DNA from: Rhodospirillaceae bacterium
GTDB taxonomy: Bacteria; Pseudomonadota; Alphaproteobacteria; Rhodospirillales; 2-02-FULL-58-16
Assembly: GCA_013349695.1 (NCBI GenBank)
Contig: DUZD01000006.1
Coordinates: 1 to 29,294 of the forward strand
Length of the DNA: 29,294 nt
Direction: 5' to 3'
The stretch's first letter is position 1. Every line of letters starts with the position of its first letter. Below the pieces are notes generated by a model, which saw only the letters and a list, made by a program, of their open reading frames with translations, was not told the DNA's origin and made no database searches. Of the stretch, positions 7,695 to 14,966 are shown one piece after another. The position numbers were made by a program, and so were the translations under genes.

Positions 7695-8747
7695 GTGAGC
7701 ATAACTGATCCGATCCGCCGCCGGCACGACAGGGTAATCGCCATGTGGCTTTTCGCCGTCATTGGCATGGTCTTCGCCATGGTCGTCCTGGGGGGAGTAA
7801 CCCGCTTGACCCACTCGGGGCTGTCCATGGTCGAATGGAAACCATTGACCGGCTGGCTGCCGCCGCTGAACGAAACGGAATGGCAAGCCGCTTTCGGCCA
7901 GTACCGGCAATTTCCCGAATACGCGGAATTCAACCCAGGCATGACCCTGTCCGGGTTCAAGGGCATTTTCTGGCTGGAGTATATGCACCGTCTATGGGGA
8001 CGCTTGATCGGCACCGTTTTTTTGCTTCCCGGCCTCTTTTTTCTCTTCCGCGGCTGGCTGAGCCGGCGGCTGGCGGTAAAGCTTTTGCTGGCTTTCGTTC
8101 TCGGCGCGGCGCAGGGCGGACTGGGCTGGTACATGGTGAAAAGCGGACTTATCAAGCATCCCGACGTCAGCCAGTATCGCCTGACCGCGCATCTGGGATT
8201 GGCGCTGGCCATCCTCGGCTACATGACATGGTTGGCGTTGGGGCTGTTGAAGCCGGAACCCGACCCGGAACGGATCCAGCAGCCGGACTATTTATGGGGC
8301 GCGGCGATCGCCTTGATGGGCCTGATCGCCGTCACCGCCCTCTCGGGCGGGTTCGTCGCCGGTCTCGACGCCGGCTTTGCCTACAATACCTTTCCCCTGA
8401 TGGATGGCCAGCTGATTCCCGATGGCCTTTTTTCCTTGCATCCGCTTTGGCGCAGCTTTTTCGAGGATATCGCCACGGTGCAGTTTGTTCACCGGTCGCT
8501 GGCCGAAACGGTGTTGCTGGCGGTCGGGGTGTTTTGGATCGGCGCCCTCCGGAAACGACTGGCGCCCCGTACACGCCTGGCCATCAATGTTTTGGGCCTG
8601 GCGGCGGCGATCCAGGTCGGCCTGGGAATTTCCACCCTGGTGCTTGTGGTTCCGCTGCACCTTGCCGCCAGCCACCAAGCCTCGGCGGTGGTCCTGTTCT
8701 TTGCCTCGATGTGGGTCGTTCATCGGCTGCGGCCAGACCGGTGGTGA
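7695..8747 (+). CDS. ctaA: Heme A synthase, CtaA/Cox15 type 2
   Basis: This 350-residue polytopic inner-membrane enzyme oxidises the C8 methyl of heme O to the formyl group of heme A, needed by aa3-type cytochrome oxidase. It has the family's two related four-helix halves. Conserved His-containing segments are visible: VTRLTHSGLSMVEWKP, EYMHRLWGRLIG, LTAHLGLALAI, VHRSLAETVLL and HLAASHQASAVVLF. The long loop after the first helix (GWLPPLNETEW) and the LSGFKGIFWLEY stretch mark the alphaproteobacterial/mitochondrial type rather than the short Bacillus form. The GTG start is supported by AGGGAGA five bases upstream. No ctaB, coxB or ctaD genes are adjacent; the gene seems to be transcribed alone, divergently from the amidase cluster. 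Confidence 0.95.
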   Translation: MSITDPIRRRHDRVIAMWLFAVIGMVFAMVVLGGVTRLTHSGLSMVEWKPLTGWLPPLNETEWQAAFGQYRQFPEYAEFNPGMTLSGFKGIFWLEYMHRLWGRLIGTVFLLPGLFFLFRGWLSRRLAVKLLLAFVLGAAQGGLGWYMVKSGLIKHPDVSQYRLTAHLGLALAILGYMTWLALGLLKPEPDPERIQQPDYLWGAAIALMGLIAVTALSGGFVAGLDAGFAYNTFPLMDGQLIPDGLFSLHPLWRSFFEDIATVQFVHRSLAETVLLAVGVFWIGALRKRLAPRTRLAINVLGLAAAIQVGLGISTLVLVVPLHLAASHQASAVVLFFASMWVVHRLRPDRW

Positions 8748-8757
8748 CGGAGGTTCG

Positions 8758-8814
8758 TCATTTCTTGAATGTCTTGTCGGGCTGCCGCCAGACGATTCGG
8801 CGCGGCGCCTTCAC
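8758..8814 (-). CDS. Candidate 18-residue micro-ORF downstream of pssA (speculative)
   Basis: A GTG at 8814 opens a 57-base frame for a very basic peptide (KAPRRIVWRQPDKTFKK after the start) ending in TGA at 8758. AGGAGA lies eight bases before the GTG, stronger than many start sites in this window. A weak hairpin (8833-8837 with 8843-8847) separates it from the pssA stop on the same strand. It may be a real small peptide gene, a decayed remnant, or chance in the region where ctaA transcription should end. Confidence 0.2.
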   Translation of the reverse strand: MKAPRRIVWRQPDKTFKK

Positions 8815-8865
8815 GTTTCGCTTCTCCTGAAATCCGAGGACTTCGGAGAAACCGGATAAGAGAAC

Positions 8866-9633
8866 TCATTCCGCCGGGGTTTCCTTCGCCTTGTCATCGG
8901 CTTTATGTTTCCGGTACTTGCGGATGCTAAGCGGGATGGTGGCGATGTAACAAAAGAGGATCGCCGCCAGAGTTATCCAGGGGGCGCTGATCAGGGCGGC
9001 CGTGAGCAATCCGACGATCAGCATGGTCGGCAACACCAGCTTGTGGGGAACCTTGATTCTCTTGAAGGAAAACGTCGGGATAGGACTGACCATCAGCACC
9101 GCCACCGTCACCATGAAAACCGAAACCGTGGCCGGCGACCTGAAATAGCCGTCGCCGATCTGAAAAGACAGAATCATCGGCAACACGACCAGTCCGGCGG
9201 CCGCCGGCGACGGCACGCCGGAGAAAAAATTGCGGGTCCAGGCCGGCTGGTCGACATCTTCCATCATGGTGTTGAAACGGGCCAGCCTGAGGGCACAACA
9301 GACGCTGAACAAAAGCGCCAGCATCCAGCCGAAACGGCCCGCGCCCACCATTGCCCAAAGATAAAGCACGAATGCCGGCGCCACCCCGAAGCAGATGAAA
9401 TCGGACAACGAATCGAGCTCCGCTCCGAACTTGCTGGATCCTTTGAGGACGCGGGCGATGCGCCCGTCGAGGGCGTCGAGGATGGCGGCGACCAAAAGGG
9501 CCAGGATGGCGTGTTCCCAGCGGTCGAGAAAGGCGAAACGGATGGCCGTCATGCCGGCGCAGATGGCGGTCAAGGTCAGGATGTTGGGGATCATCCGGTT
9601 GAAGTGCAGCCATTTGGGGCGCCCTCTCTGCAT
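8866..9633 (-). CDS. pssA: CDP-diacylglycerol-serine O-phosphatidyltransferase (phosphatidylserine synthase)
   Basis: This 255-residue integral membrane protein transfers phosphatidyl from CDP-diacylglycerol to L-serine, the first committed step to phosphatidylethanolamine. The complete CDP-alcohol phosphatidyltransferase signature is present: D56-G57-x2-A60-R61-x8-G70-x3-D74-x3-D78 (ALDGRIARVLKGSSKFGAEL, then DSLSD). Several hydrophobic segments follow, and the tail is short and charged (RKYRKHKADDKAKE). The frame is open upstream, but the ATG at 9633 is chosen because it overlaps the psd stop by one base (TGATG) and gives the usual length. This is the type II PssA typical of alphaproteobacteria and Gram-positives, unlike the phospholipase-D-like E. 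coli enzyme. Translation is probably coupled to psd. Confidence 0.95.
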   Translation of the reverse strand: MQRGRPKWLHFNRMIPNILTLTAICAGMTAIRFAFLDRWEHAILALLVAAILDALDGRIARVLKGSSKFGAELDSLSDFICFGVAPAFVLYLWAMVGAGRFGWMLALLFSVCCALRLARFNTMMEDVDQPAWTRNFFSGVPSPAAAGLVVLPMILSFQIGDGYFRSPATVSVFMVTVAVLMVSPIPTFSFKRIKVPHKLVLPTMLIVGLLTAALISAPWITLAAILFCYIATIPLSIRKYRKHKADDKAKETPAE

Positions 9634-10322
9634 CAGCGGATCTCTCCGCCGCCGGTCGATTCCTGGGAACGGAGATCGGCGATAACGGTCTCGCCGGCGA
9701 CCGAGATTTGACCCTTTGCCACCAAGGGGGTCGCGCCTTCCGGCAAATAGACATCGACACGGCTGCCGAAACGGATCAAGCCGAAGCGCTCGCCGGCCCG
9801 TAAAGCCTGACCTTCCGCGACATGACAAAGAATGCGCCGGGCGATCAGACCGGCGATCTGGATGAAGGCGATATCGCCTTCTTGATCACGCATGGCCATG
9901 CGCAGGCATTGCCGTTCGTTGAATTCGCTGGCCTTGTCCAGCGAGGCGTTGAAGAACTTGCCCGTTATGTAAACCGACTTGGTGATGGTGCCGTCACAGG
10001 GGCTGCGGTTGACGTGAACGTTGAATACGTTCATGAAAATCGCCACCCTGGGCCTGGATATATCCCCCATTTCCAACTCCGGCGGCGGCACCGCCGCGTC
10101 GACCAGCTGGACAATCCCGTCGGCGGGGCTGACGATCAGCCCCCGGCGGGTCGGCGTCACCCGCTCGGGATCGCGGAAGAAATAGGCACACCAAAGAGTG
10201 AGAACGGCGCCGATCAGTCCTAAAGGCTGGGCGACATAAGCCATGGCCGCCGAGGCGGCGGCGAAAAGGCCGATGAACGGCCAGCCGGCGCGGTTGATGG
10301 GCACCAAGACGGTATTCAGCAA
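9633..10322 (-). CDS. psd: Phosphatidylserine decarboxylase proenzyme, short type
   Basis: This 229-residue protein decarboxylates phosphatidylserine to phosphatidylethanolamine at the inner membrane. It is made as a proenzyme that cleaves itself at Gly186-Ser187 in the RFGSRVDVYLP segment; the serine becomes the pyruvoyl group. Also visible are the ADG motif (SPADGIV, near residue 68) and the catalytic-histidine region VFNVHVNRSP (His103). Two hydrophobic stretches near the N-terminus (about 14-48) anchor it. The length and the RFGS processing site fit the short alphaproteobacterial form rather than the LGST site of the longer enterobacterial enzyme. It is the first gene of the psd-pssA pair and overlaps pssA by one base. 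Confidence 0.95.
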   Translation of the reverse strand: MLNTVLVPINRAGWPFIGLFAAASAAMAYVAQPLGLIGAVLTLWCAYFFRDPERVTPTRRGLIVSPADGIVQLVDAAVPPPELEMGDISRPRVAIFMNVFNVHVNRSPCDGTITKSVYITGKFFNASLDKASEFNERQCLRMAMRDQEGDIAFIQIAGLIARRILCHVAEGQALRAGERFGLIRFGSRVDVYLPEGATPLVAKGQISVAGETVIADLRSQESTGGGEIR

Positions 10323-10472
10323 ATCATGAACCCTTTATTCGGGCGGCGTTTCCTATCGGCGGCATTCTACCGGCCAAAGCGGAAGAGATTAAGGATTTAA
10401 GGGACGTTGATACAAAAACACGCCAGAAAAAATGCGATTTGCCGGGACCTTGACATCTTTGGCCCCGCTGTC

Positions 10473-10492
10473 GAACCGGGCGGGCCCGGTTC
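10473..10492. terminator. GC-rich hairpin between LysM gene and psd
   Basis: GAACCGGG (10473-10480) and CCCGGTTC (10485-10492) form a perfect 8-bp stem with a 4-base loop. It lies about 65 bases beyond the stop of the minus-strand LysM gene and upstream of psd. No U-tract follows on the minus strand, so it would be at best a weak or Rho-assisted terminator. The rest of 10324-10555 shows no convincing gene and presumably carries the psd promoter. Confidence 0.35.
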
Positions 10493-10555
10493 CGGGAATA
10501 CGTCCTTTTGGCGGCCCGCTCACGCAAGTCGTCATTGCCCTGGAGCTCATTGGAA

Positions 10556-11635
10556 CTAATTGGTGGCCGGTAAAGTGAATACCTGGCCAGGATAGATCAG
10601 ATCGGCATTCTTGATCTGGTTTTTGTTGGCTTCATAGATCACCGAGTAACGGAAGCCCGAACCGTAAGTGCGCCGCGCCAGCCGCCACAGGTTGTTGCCC
10701 GGTTGGACGATAACGAAAGTGCCCGGCGTCATGTTTTTCAATGGCTCGGCGCGGAAGAATGGAAACTCGACCCGAGCAAGAACCTTACCTGCCATGTCCA
10801 CGTGATCGGCTCTGAGCGTGTACAGGCCGGCGGCCACCTGCCTGGTGGGTGTCAGGTTCCATAGCCCGCCGTTGTTGGCCAGGGTGCGGCCGATGAAGGC
10901 GTTATCCAGATAAAGCTGAATCAGGGCTTCCGGCGCCGACCCGCCGGTGATGCTCAGGGCTCCGAAAACATCGTAATCGACAACGTTCACGATAAATTTG
11001 TAAGGAACTCCGCTCACCAAGGACTTTGGCTCGACGGTTGGCTTTTGCATGATGGTGCTGGCGCCTTCGCCGGTGCGGGGGACTTTAAGGGCCAACGGTT
11101 GCGGCGCTCCCTTCGGTACCGCCAGAACGACAATGGATTCGGATGGGACCGGCGGCAGGCCCTTGCCCTTAAGACGCATTTCCAGGCTGAGTTGACGGTT
11201 TCCAGGGGGCAATGGCTTGTCGGGAACGAATACCCACTCGCCTCTCACGTCGGCGATGGCTTCGCCTATCGTCTTGCCTTCGTCGAGGACGGCGACGGTG
11301 CTGCCGGGTTGCGCATGCCCGGCAATGACAGTGTCTCCCCGGGGATTGACGCGGACCACGCCAAAAGTTGGCGGCGTGGGGTCCTTGGAGAGTGGAGACG
11401 GGGTGGGCGCAAGGGACTTTTCAGTCGCTTTCGCCGCCAGTTCCGCCGCCTTCGCCGCTTTCGCCGCCGCTTCCGCCACGGCTCGTTTCGCCTTCTCTCC
11501 CGCCACGGCTCGTTTCGCCGTCGCTACTACCAGTGTTTTCTCGCTGGCTTCCTCCTGCCCAGGCAAGTAGTTAAGTCCGATGGCGGCGGCGACGACGCCA
11601 CCGCCGATGATGGCGATCAACAATGGTAGGGTCAC
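10556..11635 (-). CDS. Membrane-anchored Ig-like and LysM domain protein
   Basis: The 359-residue product begins with one uncleaved-looking hydrophobic anchor (about residues 3-24). An Ala/Lys/Glu-rich helix (about 28-75) and a Pro-rich linker follow. Two beta-rich Ig-like segments come next: VNPRGDTVIAGHAQPGSTVAV to LSLEMRL, and LSITGGSAPEALIQLYLDN to LRADHVDMAGKVL. A C-terminal LysM domain (about 307-357, VIVQPGNNLWRLARRTYG to LIYPGQVFTLP) should bind the glycan strands of peptidoglycan. The protein would span from inner membrane to cell wall. Such Ig-LysM proteins are common in alphaproteobacteria but poorly characterised. Translation starts at a GTG with AGAGGA five bases upstream; that leader is tandemly duplicated. 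It follows the 76-residue ORF by 23 bases. Confidence 0.9.
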   Translation of the reverse strand: MTLPLLIAIIGGGVVAAAIGLNYLPGQEEASEKTLVVATAKRAVAGEKAKRAVAEAAAKAAKAAELAAKATEKSLAPTPSPLSKDPTPPTFGVVRVNPRGDTVIAGHAQPGSTVAVLDEGKTIGEAIADVRGEWVFVPDKPLPPGNRQLSLEMRLKGKGLPPVPSESIVVLAVPKGAPQPLALKVPRTGEGASTIMQKPTVEPKSLVSGVPYKFIVNVVDYDVFGALSITGGSAPEALIQLYLDNAFIGRTLANNGGLWNLTPTRQVAAGLYTLRADHVDMAGKVLARVEFPFFRAEPLKNMTPGTFVIVQPGNNLWRLARRTYGSGFRYSVIYEANKNQIKNADLIYPGQVFTLPATN

Positions 11636-11667
11636 GATGTCCTCTTAAGGATGTCCTCTTAAGGATG
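11636..11667. repeat. 14-bp tandem duplication containing the ribosome binding site of the LysM gene
   Basis: GATGTCCTCTTAAG occurs at 11636-11649 and again at 11650-11663, followed by GATG of a partial third copy. On the minus strand each unit contains AGAGGA; the proximal copy is the ribosome binding site for the GTG at 11635. The distal copy lies at the stop codon (11659-11661) of the small upstream ORF. The repeat could set ribosome loading or expand and contract by slippage. Confidence 0.85.
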
Positions 11668-11889
11668 CAAGATAGTTCCACTTGTGCGGCTTAAATCGCC
11701 GCAAACAACATTAATACGACCCGGCAAGCAGCGCAACGCCCCCTCATCCACAGGCCCTTCGATCATCCCTACGCAGGCCCCGAAAATCGGCATGCAAACG
11801 GGAAAATAGTGGTTGCCGCCGGGGCCGATACCTTGGCGGAGGGCGGCGGCGAAACCGCCGGTTGCGAATTTGCCAACGAAGCCATTCAC
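11659..11889 (-). CDS. Hypothetical 76-residue Gly-rich protein upstream of the LysM gene
   Basis: The reading frame is open from 11946, but the GTG at 11889 is preferred because GGAGAG lies six bases before it. The product (start VNGFVGKFATGGFAAALRQG) is glycine-rich with three cysteines (in FPVCMPIFGACVG and VVCG) and a mildly hydrophobic centre that may be one membrane span. I do not recognise the family. Its stop codon falls in the 14-bp repeat that also carries the ribosome binding site of the LysM gene, so the two are probably co-transcribed. It could be spurious; length and composition alone would not prove it. Confidence 0.45.
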   Translation of the reverse strand: MNGFVGKFATGGFAAALRQGIGPGGNHYFPVCMPIFGACVGMIEGPVDEGALRCLPGRINVVCGDLSRTSGTILHP

Positions 11890-11945
11890 GGCGGACTCTC
11901 CTGCCTTGCAAAGGCTTATTGTACCCTTTTGTCCTTGCCAAGGCA

Positions 11946-11995
11946 CGGCGGTTTTTCCACAAAACCGCCGCCAAGACCGCCCCGAAAGTTTCGGG
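11946..11995 (-). terminator. Two adjacent hairpins after the amidohydrolase genes
   Basis: CCCGAAA/TTTCGGG (11981-11987 and 11989-11995) and a 10-bp stem CGGCGGTTTT/AAAACCGCCG (11946-11955 and 11961-11970, loop TCCAC) follow the stop of the exported amidohydrolase gene within 60 bases. On the minus strand the second stem is not followed by a clear U-tract. They are plausible transcription end or attenuation structures separating the amidohydrolases from the downstream small ORF and LysM gene. Confidence 0.45.
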
Positions 11996-12001
11996 AGATG
12001 A

Positions 12002-12925
12002 TTATTTCGCCCCGATCAGACGGTGGAAATTTTCCGTCGCCACCAGGCGGGCGGTTTTCGGCCGCAACCCGCCCAAAGCCGTGCGGATCTTGTCCACCCA
12101 GCTGTCGTATTCCATCAGGTGAGAAGGCGTCGCCGAGGAATCCACCCCAACGATGAACCTGTCCGGAAATTCCTCGATCAATGCCTTCCAGGCCGGGAGG
12201 AACCGGTTTTCGTCACCGATCAAGGAATTGGGAACACTGTCCTGGGGATTATGCAGCCAAGCCAGATCGCAATGCAGATTGGCGAACCGTTTCAGCAACA
12301 TGCGTGCCTCTTCCGGGTTCGAAAGACCGCACCAGTGGGCCCAGACGATGGTCGCATCGGTGCCGTAGGCCAGCGTCGCTTCAATGAATGTCTCATATTC
12401 GCCGGTGCGTTCGAAACTCTTTGCATGGCGCCGGTAAGGGTTGTGATGAAATGTCACCGGCAGACCGCTTTCGGCGGCGATGTCGAGAACTTGGCGCAAC
12501 CGGGGACTATCGGGCGGCGAATGCAATTTCCCGCCGATCTTGCCTCTGACCGACACCTCTCCCAGCCATTTGAATTTTCCGGAGGCCGCTTTTTGGCGCA
12601 CTTCCCTCAAGAATTCCGAACGCTGCTTGCTCCAGCCTTTTTGCTGAAAGGCGACGCCGGACACCACCCGGTCGGGATATTTGGCGTGGAAGGCCAGGGT
12701 ATCCTTGTCTTTCCATCCGCCTTGCTGTTTTACCCAGATGACCACCTTGTCGATATTGTTGCGATCCATCGCCGCGATGGTTCCGTCTGGGTTGGCGTTG
12801 CGGCCTTTGAAATGACCGTGGCCGTCGGAAATGACGCCGCTGTACTTTCCAGACTGGGCCAAGGCCGGCTGTTCGATGAACACGGCGCCCGCCAACAGGG
12901 CGACGAAAAACAACGCCGGCTTCAT
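12002..12925 (-). CDS. Exported amidohydrolase-2-type TIM-barrel hydrolase
   Basis: The 307-residue protein has a classic signal peptide (MKPALFFVALLAGAVFIEQP, cleavage likely after ALA at 21-23), so it should act in the periplasm. The mature part resembles the amidohydrolase-2 family (PF04909). It has an HGH metal motif at 36-38 (ISDGHGHFKG), VTFHHNP, IVWAHWCG and the barrel-closing Asp in FIVGVDSSA. Substrate unknown; members decarboxylate or hydrolyse aromatic acids, lactones and similar compounds. The ATG at 12925 is preferred to the one at 12937 because it gives the cleaner signal peptide. It lies 50 bases after a second exported relative (12976-14115), and the two probably form an operon. 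Confidence 0.85.
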   Translation of the reverse strand: MKPALFFVALLAGAVFIEQPALAQSGKYSGVISDGHGHFKGRNANPDGTIAAMDRNNIDKVVIWVKQQGGWKDKDTLAFHAKYPDRVVSGVAFQQKGWSKQRSEFLREVRQKAASGKFKWLGEVSVRGKIGGKLHSPPDSPRLRQVLDIAAESGLPVTFHHNPYRRHAKSFERTGEYETFIEATLAYGTDATIVWAHWCGLSNPEEARMLLKRFANLHCDLAWLHNPQDSVPNSLIGDENRFLPAWKALIEEFPDRFIVGVDSSATPSHLMEYDSWVDKIRTALGGLRPKTARLVATENFHRLIGAK

Positions 12926-12975
12926 GGTTATCCACATTTGCCGTCCGGGCCGGGCAATGGATAATGCTCGTGCTT

Positions 12976-14115
12976 TCAACGCCCGCCGCGGCCGGCCGCC
13001 CCCCAATCCTTGCCGGTCAGCAATTTCCAGGCGTTGCGGTAACCGATGTCGTGTTTCGCCTCGCCGGCAAGGTCGCGGAGAATCAGGCGGATGTTGGCCA
13101 CCTTTTTTTTCAGGAATGCCGGCAGCGGACCGCGGCCGCCGCCATAATCGGTGCCGACCACGAAACGGTCGCTGAATTCGCTCAGGATGGCCTTGTATTC
13201 GGGCTTGAGGGTGTCGGTTTGTCCGAAGGAGCCGTCCTCCCAGATGACCGTGTCGAACACCCCGCTGCAATGGTATTGGCGGCCGGGATCGCCCGTCGAC
13301 AGATCGTAATAGAGGTTGGGATTTATTGTGAGAAGCTGCCTCACCAGGTCCGGGCCGAACCGTTTTTGCCGCGCCGGGTGACGGATCTGCCCGAAATGGG
13401 CGACGATGACCGGCGCTTTAGGATACGATGCAAGCATCTCTTGCAGAGCGTCGAGGGGGGCGTCCTCCGGCTCCAGGTGGATGACGATGGGAACGCCGGT
13501 GGCCTCGGCAAGACGGAAGACCCTGGAACCGTTTTCGCCGTTCAAGGGGATGTCGCTGTCGCGGTCGGTCCTGCCCTTCTTGCATTGGCGGTTCGACATG
13601 TAGTGGCGGAAGTCGAGCTCGCCGATGATCGGGTAATCGCCGCCCCGCACCTGTTTTTCGAGTCGATCGACGAAATGTCGCGGCTGGCCGCCTTTCTGCC
13701 CGAGCCAGTTCGGGTTGGTGCCGCCGTTGGTGGCGAGGACGATACGGTCGGGGTGGGCGTTGACGATCTCGTGAATATAGTAGCCCCAACGATAGCCCTT
13801 GCCGTCCTTGGAGGCCTGGTAGCCGTCGAAGGCAATGAGCGCCAGTCCCACCTCGTCCATCACCCGCAAGGCATCGTCCAGATAGCGCTCGCCATCCTCG
13901 CGCTTGAGGCTCGACTGAAGGTCGATCAGCGGGATCACGCCTCGATCCAGAAAGGATTGAATCCGCTGGCGCCATATTTCCTGCATTTGCTGGCGCGCGC
14001 GGATGATGTCGACGGGTTTTTCCGCGCCGACGGGAAATATGGCGGCAACACCGATGATTCCGGCGATCAGGGCGGCGAAGCCGTGGAAAAGGAGTCCGCG
14101 AACGATTCGATACAT
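12976..14115 (-). CDS. Exported amidohydrolase-2-like protein lacking the HxH metal motif
   Basis: The 379-residue product starts with a hydrophobic export signal (about residues 6-30, ending FPVGAEKPVD). The rest follows an amidohydrolase-2 barrel: IGELDFRHY, VIHLEPEDAPLD, IVAHFGQIRHPARQ, NLYYDLSTG and FVVGTDYGGG. At the first strand, where the family has D-x-H-x-H, this protein reads PLIDLQSSL (residues 62-70), so both metal-binding histidines are absent. Other ligand positions (the VIH and VAH histidines and the GTD aspartate) are kept. It may bind a single metal differently, or be a binding or regulatory partner of the neighbouring enzyme that retains HGH. Divergent from the LOG gene, with 138 bases between. 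Confidence 0.85.
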   Translation of the reverse strand: MYRIVRGLLFHGFAALIAGIIGVAAIFPVGAEKPVDIIRARQQMQEIWRQRIQSFLDRGVIPLIDLQSSLKREDGERYLDDALRVMDEVGLALIAFDGYQASKDGKGYRWGYYIHEIVNAHPDRIVLATNGGTNPNWLGQKGGQPRHFVDRLEKQVRGGDYPIIGELDFRHYMSNRQCKKGRTDRDSDIPLNGENGSRVFRLAEATGVPIVIHLEPEDAPLDALQEMLASYPKAPVIVAHFGQIRHPARQKRFGPDLVRQLLTINPNLYYDLSTGDPGRQYHCSGVFDTVIWEDGSFGQTDTLKPEYKAILSEFSDRFVVGTDYGGGRGPLPAFLKKKVANIRLILRDLAGEAKHDIGYRNAWKLLTGKDWGAAGRGGR

Positions 14116-14173
14116 ACCCCCACTTCTTATGGTCGCGAGGTTCGCCGCGTCAACGGGGCGCGGATATAAGGAG

Positions 14174-14199
14174 CAAGGCGAACCGGGTCTTTCGCCTTG
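14174..14199. promoter_or_regulatory. 9-bp hairpin in the divergent promoter region
   Basis: CAAGGCGAA (14174-14182) pairs perfectly with TTCGCCTTG (14191-14199) around an 8-base loop. It sits in the 138-base gap between the divergent amidohydrolase and LOG genes, 54 bases before the LOG ATG. TATATG at 14213-14218 could be a -10 element, but no good -35 is apparent. The hairpin could be an operator or a leader structure. Confidence 0.3.
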
Positions 14200-14253
14200 G
14201 CGGCGAATTTTCTATATGCTCTCGGCTCCCTTCATCCCTAGAAAAGACGTCGA

Positions 14254-14838
14254 ATGACCGAGATTACCTCGCTTTCCGTCTTTTGCGGCTCAAAAAAGGG
14301 CGCTGATCCGCGCTTCGAGGAAGCGGCGCGCCGACTCGGCGAACTGATGGTCGAACGCCGTATCCGCCTTGTCTACGGCGGCGGCGCCATTGGCTTGATG
14401 GGGGTGTTGGCCAAGACCGTACTCGATGGCGGCGGCGAGGTGACCGGCGTCATCCCTGACTTCCTGATGAAGTACGAGGTCGGCGACCCCGGCGTCACCG
14501 AGCTTATCGTCGTCGACTCCATGCATGACCGCAAACGTCGCATGTTCGAGATTTCCGACGGTTTCGTCGTCCTCCCCGGCGGTCTCGGCACCCTCGACGA
14601 AACCATCGAGACCGTCACTTGGAAACAACTCCAACTGCATGCCAAGCCGGTTGTGGTGGTCGATGTCGGCGGTTACTGGCGGCCGTTGGCGGAGATGATC
14701 GATGCCGCCGTTACGGGCGATTTCGCACACCCGGCGGTGGCCGAGCTGTTTACCATGGTCGGCGGCGTCGACGAGGTTTTCGAGGCGCTGGCCTCGGCGC
14801 CGGAGCCGAAGGAGGTAGTGCTGACCGACCATCTGTGA
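14254..14838 (+). CDS. LOG-family nucleoside 5'-monophosphate phosphoribohydrolase
   Basis: This 194-residue cytosolic protein belongs to the LOG (Lonely Guy) / TIGR00730 family, often mislabelled lysine decarboxylase. The Rossmann-type fold begins LSVFCGSKKG. The nucleotide-binding GGGAIGLMG (about 42-50), the catalytic R in MHDRKRRM and the diagnostic PGGxGTxxE motif (PGGLGTLDE, 108-116) are all present. Family enzymes remove ribose 5-phosphate from cytokinin nucleotides or AMP-like substrates; in most bacteria the true role is nucleotide salvage or unknown. Length is normal. The ATG at 14254 follows an A-rich leader without a strong Shine-Dalgarno sequence. It is upstream of icd on the same strand with a 128-base gap, so separate promoters are likely. 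Confidence 0.93.
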   Translation: MTEITSLSVFCGSKKGADPRFEEAARRLGELMVERRIRLVYGGGAIGLMGVLAKTVLDGGGEVTGVIPDFLMKYEVGDPGVTELIVVDSMHDRKRRMFEISDGFVVLPGGLGTLDETIETVTWKQLQLHAKPVVVVDVGGYWRPLAEMIDAAVTGDFAHPAVAELFTMVGGVDEVFEALASAPEPKEVVLTDHL

Positions 14839-14966
14839 AGGGCTGGGTCCCCCCTGTCCCGCGAGCGCAAACGCCCCGATCTTGCCAACTCCTGGCGCCG
14901 TGCTTACTTTGCCGGCCTCATGGCGGCGGACGGGGACCGTCCCAACCCGTGGCTGGAGAACTATCC

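Noticed and set aside
10324..10527. 67-residue minus-strand frame upstream of psd
   Set aside because: Highly basic, low-complexity translation without a ribosome binding site; the region more likely holds the psd promoter and a hairpin.
12964..14169. Plus-strand frame of 401 residues
   Set aside because: Antisense to the exported amidohydrolase-like gene with signal peptide and family motifs.
14854..14966. Peptide-like sequence before icd (WRRAYFAGLMAADGDRPNPW) resembling ribosome modulation factor
   Set aside because: No ATG, GTG or TTG start and no stop before it runs into icd; the resemblance is too weak.
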